This document shows, piece by piece, positions 51,621-61,200 of a stretch of DNA of 64,000 bases (the first letter of the stretch is position 1; every line of letters begins with the position of its first letter). The DNA comes from Rhabditoides inermis. Taxonomy: Eukaryota; Nematoda; Chromadorea; Rhabditida; Rhabditidae. The translations under genes and the position numbers were made by a program. The notes beneath the pieces are model-generated. The model saw only the letters and a program-made list of their open reading frames with translations. It searched no databases and was not told the DNA's origin. The DNA lies in the NCBI GenBank assembly GCA_963966185.1, contig CAWZYM010000242.1:786001-850000 (forward strand). The letters run 5' to 3'.

Positions 51621-54600
51621 TGCAAATTACGTCGATGCATGTGATTCATTTGAATCTTCCGCTATTTGTGCGCATTGTCCTGTTCAGCGAGCACATAAGG
51701 GACAGAAAATGGAGTGCCTACTATCATCTGACAGTCTCCCATGTCATTCCCTGATCTCCTAGAATAATCACATGCATGCAAATTACGTCGATGCATGTGA
51801 TTCATTTGAATCTTCCGCTATTTGTGCGCAATGTCCTGTTCAGCGAGCACATAAGGGACAGAAAATAGAGTGCCTACTATCATCTGACAGTCTCCCATGT
51901 CATTCCCTGATTTCCTAGAATAATTACATGCATGCAAATTACGTCGATGCATGTGATTCATTTGAATCTTCCGCTATTTGTGCGCATTGTCCTGTTCAGC
52001 GAGCACATAAGGGACAGAAAATAGAGTGCCTTCAATCATCTGACAGTCTCCCATGTCATTCCCTGATCTCCTAGAATAATCACATGCATGCAAATTACGT
52101 CGATGCATGTGATTCATTTGAATCTTCCGCTATTTGTGCGCATTGTCCTGTTCAGCGAGCACATAAGGGACAGAAAATAGAGTGCCTTCAATCATTTGAC
52201 AGTCTCCCATGTCATTCCCTGATCTCCTAGAATAATCACATGCATGCAAATTACGTCGATGCATGTGATTTATTTGAATCTTCCGCTATTTGTGCGCATT
52301 GTCCTGTTCAACGAGCACATAAGGGACAGAAAATAGAGTGCCTTCAATCATCTGACAGTCTCCCATGTCATTCCCTGATCTCCTAGAATAATCACATGCA
52401 TGCAAATTACGTCGATGCATGTGATTCATTTGAATCTTCCGCTATTTGTGCGCATTGTCCTGTTCAGCGAGCACATAAGGGACAGAAAATAGAGTGCCTT
52501 CAATCATTTGACAGTCTCCCATGTCATTCCCTGATCTCCTAGAATAATCACATGCATGCAAATTACGTCGATGCATGTGATTTATTTGAATCTTCCGCTA
52601 TTTGTGCGCATTGTCCTGTTCAACGAGCACATAAGGGACAGAAAATAGAGTGCCTTCAATCATCTGACAGTCTCCCATGTCATTCCCTGATCTCCTAGAA
52701 TAATCACATGCATGCAAATTACGTCGATGCATGTGATTCATTTGAATCTTCCGCTATTTGTGCGCCTTGTCCTGTTCAGCGAGCACATAAGGGACAGAAA
52801 ATAGAGTGCCTACTATCATCTGACAGTCTCCCATGTCATTCCCTGATCTCCTAGAATAATCACATGCATGCAAATTACGTCGATGCATGTGATTTATTTG
52901 AATCTTCCGCTATTTGTGCGCATTGTCCTGTTCAACGAGCACATAAGGGACAGAAAATAGAGTGCCTTCAATCATCTGACAGTCTCCCATGTCATTCCCT
53001 GATCTCCTAGAATAATCACATGCATGCAAATTACGTCGATGCATGTGATTCATTTGAATCTTCCGCTATTTGTGCGCCTTGTCCTGTTCAGCGAGCACAT
53101 AAGGGACAGAAAATAGAGTGCCTACTATCATCTGACAGTCTCCCATGTCATTCCCTGATCTTCTAGAATAATCACATGCATGCAAATTACGTCGATGCAT
53201 GTGATTTATTTGAATCTTCCGCTATTTGTGCGCATTGTCCTGTTCAACGAGCACATAAGGGACAGAAAATAGAGTGCCTTCAATCATCTGACAGTCTCCC
53301 ATGTCATTCCCTGATCTCCTAGAATAATCACATGCATGCAAATTACGTCGATGCATGTGATTCATTTGAATCTTCCGCTATTTGTGCGCATTGTCCTGTT
53401 CAACGAGCACATAAGGGACAGAAAACAGAGTGCCTACTATCATCTTACAGTCTCCCATGTCATTCCCTGATCTCGTAGAATAATCACATGCATGCAAATT
53501 ACATCGATGCATGTGATTCATTTGGATCTTTCGCTATTTGTGCGCATTGTCCTGTTCAGCGAGCACATAAGGGACAGAAAATAGAGTGCCTACTATCATT
53601 TGACAGTCTCCCATGTCAATCCCTGATCTCTTAGATTTATCACATGCATGCAAATTGCGTCGATGCATGTGATTCATTTGAATCTTCCGCTATTTGTGCG
53701 CATTGTCCTGTTCAGCGAGCACATAAGGGACAGAAAATAGAGTGCCTTCAATCATCTGACAGTCTCCCATGTCATTCCCTGATCTCCTAGAATAATCACA
53801 TGCATGCAAATTACGTCGATGCATGTGATTCATTTGAATCTTCCGCTATTTGTGCGCATTGTCCTGTTCAGCGAGCACAAAAGGGACAGAAAATAGAGTG
53901 CCTACTATCATCTGATAGTCTCCCATGTCATTCCCTGATCTCCTAGAATAATCACATGCATGCAAATTACGTCGATGCATGTGATTTATTTGGATCTTTC
54001 GCTATTTGTGCGCATTGTCCTGTTCAGCGAGCACATGAGGGACAGAAAATAGAGTGCCTACTATCATCTGACAGTCTCCCTTGTCATTCCCTGATCTCCT
54101 AGAATAATCACATGCATGCAAATTACGTCGATGCATGTGATTCATTTGAATCTTCCGCTATTTGTGCGTGTTGTCCTGTTCAGCGAGCACATAAGGGACA
54201 GAAAATAGAGTGCCTACTATCATTTGACAGTCTCCCATGTCATTCCCTGATCTCCTAGAATAATCACATGCATGCAAATTACGTCGATGCATGTGATTTA
54301 TTTGGATCTTTCGCTATTTGTGCGCATTGTCCTGTTCAGCGAGCACATAAGGGACAGAAAATAGAGTGCCTACTATCATTTGACAGTCTCCCATGTCATT
54401 CCCTGATCTCCTAGAATAATCACGTGCATGCAAATTACGTCGTCGCTTGTGATTCATTTCAATCTTCCGTTATTTGTGCGCATTGTCCTGTTCAGCGAGC
54501 ACATAAGGGACAGAAAATAGAGTGCCTACTATCATCTGACAGTCTCCCATGTCATTCCCTGATCTCCTAGAATAATCACATGCATGCAAATTACGTCGTC

Positions 54601-57600
54601 GCTTGTGATTCATTTCAATCTTCCGTTATTTGTGCGCATTGTCCTGTTCAGCGAGCACATAAGGGACAGAAAATAAAGTGCCTTCTATCATCTGACAGTC
54701 TCCCATGTCATTCTCTGATCTCCTAGAATAATCACGTGCATGCAAATTACGTCGTCGCTTGTGATTCATTTCAATCTTCCGTTATTTGTGCGCATTGTCC
54801 TGTTCAGCGAGCACATAAGGGACAGAAAATAGAGTGCCTACTATCATCTGACAGTCTCCCATGTCATTCCCTGATCTCCTAGAATAATCACATGCATGCA
54901 AATTACGTCGTCGCTTGTGATTCATTTCAATCTTCCGTTATTTGTGCGCATTGTCCTGTTCAGCGAGCACATAAGGGACAGAAAATAGAGTGCCTACTTT
55001 CATCTGACAGTCTCCCATGTCATTCTCTGATCTCCTAGAATAATCACATGCATGCAAATTACGTCGTCGCTTGTGATTCATTTCAGTCTTCCGTTATTTG
55101 TGCGCATTGTCCTGGTCAGCGAGCACATAAGGGACAGAAAATAGAGTGCCTACTATCATCTGACAGTCTCCCATGTCATTCTCTGATCTCCTAGAATAAT
55201 CACATGCATGCAAATTACGTCGTCGCTTGTGATTCATTTCAATCTTCCGTTATTTGTGCGCATTGTCCTGGTCAGCGAGCACATAAGGGACAGAAAATAG
55301 AGTGCCTACTATCATCTGACAGTCTCCCATGTCATTCTCTGATCTCCTAGAATAATCACATGCATGCAAATTACGTCGTCGCTTGTGATTCATTTCAATC
55401 TTCCGTTATTTGTGCGCATTGTCCTGGTCAGCGAGCACATAAGGGACAGAAAGTAGAGTGCCTACTTTCATCTGACAGTCTCCCATGTCATTCTCTGATC
55501 TCCTAGAATAATCACATGCATGCAAATTACGTCGTCGCTTGTGATTCATTTGAATCTTCCGTTGTTTGTGCGCATTGTCCTGGTCAGCGAGCACATAAGG
55601 GACAGAAAATAGAGTGCCTACTATCATTTGACAGTCTCCCATGTCATTCCCTGATCTCCTAGAATAATCACATGCATGCAAATTACGTCGATGCATGTGA
55701 TTTATTTGAATCTTCCGCTATTTGTGCGCATTGTCCTGTTCAACGAGCACATAAGGGACAGAAAATAGAGTGCCTTCAATCATCTGACAGTCTCCCATGT
55801 CATTCCCTGATCTCCTAGAATAATCACATGCATGCAAATTACGTCGATGCATGTGATTCATTTGAATCTTCCGCTATTTGTGCGCCTTGTCCTGTTCAGC
55901 GAGCACATAAGGGACAGAAAATAGAGTGCCTACTATCATCTGACAGTCTCCCATGTCATTCCCTGATCTTCTAGAATAATCACATGCATGCAAATTACGT
56001 CGATGCATGTGATTTATTTGAATCTTCCGCTATTTGTGCGCATTGTCCTGTTCAACGAGCACATAAGGGACAGAAAATAGAGTGCCTTCAATCATCTGAC
56101 AGTCTCCCATGTCATTCCCTGATCTCCTAGAATAATCATATGCATGCAAATTACGTCGATGCATGTGATTCATTTGAATCTTCCGCTATTTGTGCGCATT
56201 GTCCTGTTCAACGAGCACATAAGGGACAGAAAACAGAGTGCCTACTATCATCTTACAGTCTCCCATGTCATTCCCTGATCTCGTAGAATAATCACATGCA
56301 TGCAAATTACATCGATGCATGTGATTCATTTGGATCTTTCGCTATTTGTGCGCATTGTCCTGTTCAGCGAGCACATAAGGGACAGAAAATAGAGTGCCTA
56401 CTATCATTTGACAGTCTCCCATGTCAATCCCTGATCTCTTAGATTTATCACATGCATGCAAATTGCGTCGATGCATGTGATTCATTTGAATCTTCCGCTA
56501 TTTGTGCGCATTGTCCTGTTCAGCGAGCACATAAGGGACAGAAAATAGAGTGCCTTCAATCATCTGACAGTCTCCCATGTCATTCCCTGATCTCCTAGAA
56601 TAATCACATGCATGCAAATTACGTCGATGCATGTGATTCATTTGAATCTTCCGCTATTTGTGCGCATTGTCCTGTTCAGCGAGCACAAAAGGGACAGAAA
56701 ATAGAGTGCCTACTATCATCTGATAGTCTCCCATGTCATTCCCTGATCTCCTAGAATAATCACATGCATGCAAATTACGTCGATGCATGTGATTTATTTG
56801 GATCTTTCGCTATTTGTGCGCATTGTCCTGTTCAGCGAGCACAAAAGGGACAGAAAATAGAGTGCCTACTATCATCTGATAGTCTCCCATGTCATTCCCT
56901 GATCTCCTAGAATAATCACATGCATGCAAATTACGTCGATGCATGTGATTTATTTGGATCTTTCGCTATTTGTGCGCATTGTCCTGTTCAGCGAGCACAT
57001 GAGGGACAGAAAATAGAGTGCCTACTATCATCTGACAGTCTCCCTTGTCATTCCCTGATCTCCTAGAATAATCACATGCATGCAAATTACGTCGATGCAT
57101 GTGATTCATTTGAATCTTCCGCTATTTGTGCGTGTTGTCCTGTTCAGCGAGCACATAAGGGACAGAAAATAGAGTGCCTACTATCATTTGACAGTCTCCC
57201 ATGTCATTCCCTGATCTCCTAGAATAATCACATGCATGCAAATTACGTCGATGCATGTGATTTATTTGGATCTTTCGCTATTTGTGCGCATTGTCCTGTT
57301 CAGCGAGCACATAAGGGACAGAAAATAGAGTGCCTACTATCATTTGACAGTCTCCCATGTCATTCCCTGATCTCCTAGAATAATCACGTGCATGCAAATT
57401 ACGTCGTCGCTTGTGATTCATTTCAATCTTCCGTTATTTGTGCGCATTGTCCTGTTCAGCGAGCACATAAGGGACAGAAAATAGAGTGCCTACTATCATC
57501 TGACAGTCTCCCATGTCATTCCCTGATCTCCTAGAATAATCACATGCATGCAAATTACGTCGTCGCTTGTGATTCATTTCAATCTTCCGTTATTTGTGCG

Positions 57601-60600
57601 CATTGTCCTGTTCAGCGAGCACATAAGGGACAGAAAATAAAGTGCCTTCTATCATCTGACAGTCTCCCATGTCATTCTCTGATCTCCTAGAATAATCACG
57701 TGCATGCAAATTACGTCGTCGCTTGTGATTCATTTCAATCTTCCGTTATTTGTGCGCATTGTCCTGTTCAGCGAGCACATAAGGGACAGAAAATAGAGTG
57801 CCTACTATCATCTGACAGTCTCCCATGTCATTCCCTGATCTCCTAGAATAATCACATGCATGCAAATTACGTCGTCGCTTGTGATTCATTTCAATCTTCC
57901 GTTATTTGTGCGCATTGTCCTGTTCAGCGAGCACATAAGGGACAGAAAATAGAGTGCCTACTTTCATCTGACAGTCTCCCATGTCATTCTCTGATCTCCT
58001 AGAATAATCACATGCATGCAAATTACGTCGTCGCTTGTGATTCATTTCAGTCTTCCGTTATTTGTGCGCATTGTCCTGGTCAGCGAGCACATAAGGGACA
58101 GAAAATAGAGTGCCTACTATCATCTGACAGTCTCCCATGTCATTCTCTGATCTCCTAGAATAATCACATGCATGCAAATTACGTCGTCGCTTGTGATTCA
58201 TTTCAATCTTCCGTTATTTGTGCGCATTGTCCTGGTCAGCGAGCACATAAGGGACAGAAAATAGAGTGCCTACTATCATCTGACAGTCTCCCATGTCATT
58301 CTCTGATCTCCTAGAATAATCACATGCATGCAAATTACGTCGTCGCTTGTGATTCATTTCAATCTTCCGTTATTTGTGCGCATTGTCCTGGTCAGCGAGC
58401 ACATAAGGGACAGAAAATAGAGTGCCTACTTTCATCTGACAGTCTCCCATGTCATTCTCTGATCTCCTAGAATAATCACATGCATGCAAATTACGTCGTC
58501 GCTTGTGATTCATTTGAATCTTCCGTTGTTTGTGCGCATTGTCCTGGTCAGCGAGCACATAAGGGACAGAAAATAGAGTGCCTACTATCATCTGACAGTC
58601 TCCCATGTCATTCTCTGATCTCCTAGAATAATCACAAGCATGCAAATTACGTCGATGCATGTGAATCATTTGAATCTTCCGCTATTTGTGCGCATTGTCC
58701 TGGTCAGCGAGCACATAAGGGACAGAAAATAGAGTGCCTACTATCATCTGACAGTCTCCCATGTCATTCCCTGATCTCGTAGAATAATCACATGCATGCA
58801 AATTACGTCGATGCATGTGATTCATTTGGATCTTTCGCTATTTGTGCGCATTGTCCTGTTCAGCGAGCACATAAGGGATAGAAAGTAGAGTGCCTACTTT
58901 CATCTGACAGTCTCCCATGTCATTCCCTGATCTCCTAGAATAATCACATGCATGCAAATTACGTCGATGCATGTGATTCATTTGAATCTTCCGCTATTTG
59001 TGCGCATTGTCCTGTTCAGCGAGCACAAAAGGGACAGAAAATAGAGTGCCTACTATCCTTTGATAGTCTCCCATGTCATTCCCTGATCTCCTAGATTAAT
59101 CACATGCATGCAAATTACGTCGATGCATGTGATTTATTTGGATCTTTCGCTATTTGTGCGCATTGTCCTGTTCAGCGAGCACATAAGGGACAGAAAATAG
59201 AGTGCCTACTTTCATCTGACAGTCTCCCATGTCATTCTCTGATCTCCTAGAATAATCACATGCATGCAAATTACGTCGTCGCTTGTGATTCATTTCAGTC
59301 TTCCGTTATTTGTGCGCATTGTCCTGGTCAGCGAGCACATAAGGGACAGAAAATAGAGTGCCTACTATCATCTGACAGTCTCCCATGTCATTCTCTGATC
59401 TCCTAGAATAATCACATGCATGCAAATTACGTCGTCGCTTGTGATTCATTTCAATCTTCCGTTATTTGTGCGCATTGTCCTGGTCAGCGAGCACATAAGG
59501 GACAGAAAATAGAGTGCCTACTATCATCTGACAGTCTCCCATGTCATTCTCTGATCTCCTAGAATAATCACATGCATGCAAATTACGTCGTCGCTTGTGA
59601 TTCATTTCAATCTTCCGTTATTTGTGCGCATTGTCCTGGTCAGCGAGCACATAAGGGACAGAAAATAGAGTGCCTACTTTCATCTGACAGTCTCCCATGT
59701 CATTCTCTGATCTCCTAGAATAATCACATGCATGCAAATTACGTCGTCGCTTGTGATTCATTTGAATCTTCCGTTGTTTGTGCGCATTGTCCTGGTCAGC
59801 GAGCACATAAGGGACAGAAAATAGAGTGCCTACTATCATCTGACAGTCTCCCATGTCATTCTCTGATCTCCTAGAATAATCACAAGCATGCAAATTACGT
59901 CGATGCATGTGAATCATTTGAATCTTCCGCTATTTGTGCGCATTGTCCTGGTCAGCGAGCACATAAGGGACAGAAAATAGAGTGCCTACTATCATCTGAC
60001 AGTCTCCCATGTCATTCCCTGATCTCGTAGAATAATCACATGCATGCAAATTACGTCGATGCATGTGATTCATTTGGATCTTTCGCTATTTGTGCGCATT
60101 GTCCTGTTCAGCGAGCACATAAGGGACAGAAAACAGAGTGCCTACTATCATCTTACAGTCTCCCATGTCATTCCCTGATCTCGTAGAATAATCACATGCA
60201 TGCAAATTACATCGATGCATGTGATTCATTTGGATCTTTCGCTATTTGTGCGCATTGTCCTGTTCAGCGAGCACATAAGGGACAGAAAATAGAGTGCCTA
60301 CTATCATTTGACAGTCTCCCATGTCAATCCCTGATCTCTTAGATTTATCACATGCATGCAAATTGCGTCGATGCATGTGATTCATTTGAATCTTCCGCTA
60401 TTTGTGCGCATTGTCCTGTTCAGCGAGCACATAAGGGACAGAAAATAGAGTGCCTTCAATCATCTGACAGTCTCCCATGTCATTCCCTGATCTCCTAGAA
60501 TAATCACATGCATGCAAATTACGTCGATGCATGTGATTCATTTGAATCTTCCGCTATTTGTGCGCATTGTCCTGTTCAGCGAGCACAAAAGGGACAGAAA

Positions 60601-60795
60601 ATAGAGTGCCTACTATCATCTGACATTCTCCCATGTCATTCCCTGATCTCCTAGAATAATCACATGCATGCAAATTACGTCGATGCATGTGATTTATTTG
60701 GATTTTTCGCTATTTGTGCGCATTGTCCTGTTCAGCGAGCACATGAGGGACAGAAAATAGAGTGCCTACTATCATCTGACAGTCTCCCTTGTCAT

Positions 60796-60803
60796 TCCCT
60801 GAT
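60796..60803 (+). repeat. left copy of 8-bp target-site duplication
   Basis: TCCCTGAT, part of the satellite monomer, immediately before the inserted element. The identical octamer follows the element at 61193-61200. Confidence 0.93.
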
Positions 60804-61192
60804 TAGGGATGTCAAGGGGTATTTTCAAGTGTCACGGATATGTGCTTACTGTATATCAAAATGAAGTAAATTATATGTAGTTTTGAAATAGTATCACTTG
60901 AATTAGTTGTTTTCTTTCATTTCCGCGTTACGCGCATCGAAAGCGAGCGGTTTGAGGGCGCGCGCGGCACACAACTTCACAGAGAAAGGCTAAGCCACGC
61001 CCCTTTTTGACGTCATTTTCATGGGATCAAATCAATTTTTGTCAAAAATAATAGGTTATGACACGGTCCAGCGCCAAACGGAAGGTACTGCTAGATACAA
61101 CTTTTTACGGCGCGTCGAATGGTGTATTCCGTTTGGCGCTGGAAGATGCCGCATATTTGTGCCATCTAAGCTCCGCCCACTTGACATCCCTA
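60804..61192. mobile_element. non-autonomous hAT-like DNA transposon (389-bp MITE)
   Basis: A 389-bp sequence unrelated to the satellite interrupts one monomer. Its ends are perfect 13-bp inverted repeats, TAGGGATGTCAAG and CTTGACATCCCTA, and matching resumes for two more bases after one mismatch. An 8-bp target duplication flanks it. Eight-bp duplications with short T/CAGGG-type ends are characteristic of the hAT superfamily. It is too short to code for a transposase and I see no open frame with transposase similarity, so it would need a transposase supplied by a full-length relative. The interior has an AT-rich left half, a GC-rich centre with CG-rich and GCCACGCCCC sequence, a palindromic TGACGTCA at 61008-61015, and a long inverted repeat at 61067-61143. 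Strand is undefined without a transposase. Confidence 0.88.
61067..61143. repeat. 17-bp perfect internal inverted repeat of the MITE
   Basis: TCCAGCGCCAAACGGAA at 61067-61083 is the exact reverse complement of 61127-61143, with a 43-base spacer. It is sub-terminal rather than at the element end. It could be a transposase-binding pair, a hairpin, or the ends of an older element nested inside. I see no target duplication around it. Confidence 0.85.
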
Positions 61193-61200
61193 TCCCTGAT
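61193..61200 (+). repeat. right copy of 8-bp target-site duplication
   Basis: TCCCTGAT directly after the right terminal inverted repeat. The satellite continues from here in the phase expected if the element and one octamer are removed. Confidence 0.93.

Larger units (their letters stand above)
4296..60803 (+). repeat. 156-bp satellite DNA array, main block
   Basis: Head-to-tail monomers, all in one orientation, each starting GATGCATGTGATTC in the phase used here. The period is 156 bp, measured at successive starts 4614, 4770 and 4926 and by exact multiples of 156 between diagnostic variants throughout. That gives about 362 monomers in this block. Landmarks in a typical monomer, in order, are CCTGTTCAGCGAGCACATAAGGGAC, AGAGTGCCTACTATCATCTGACAGTCTCCC, TTCCCTGATCTCC, and AATCACATGCAT-GCAAATTACGTCG-ATGCATGTGATT. 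The last is a 12-bp perfect inverted repeat around a 13-base spacer. Both arms are intact in subfamily A and broken in subfamily B. The left edge is abrupt at about 4296; the sequence just before it is unrelated. I see no spacers or genes inside. Confidence 0.98.
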
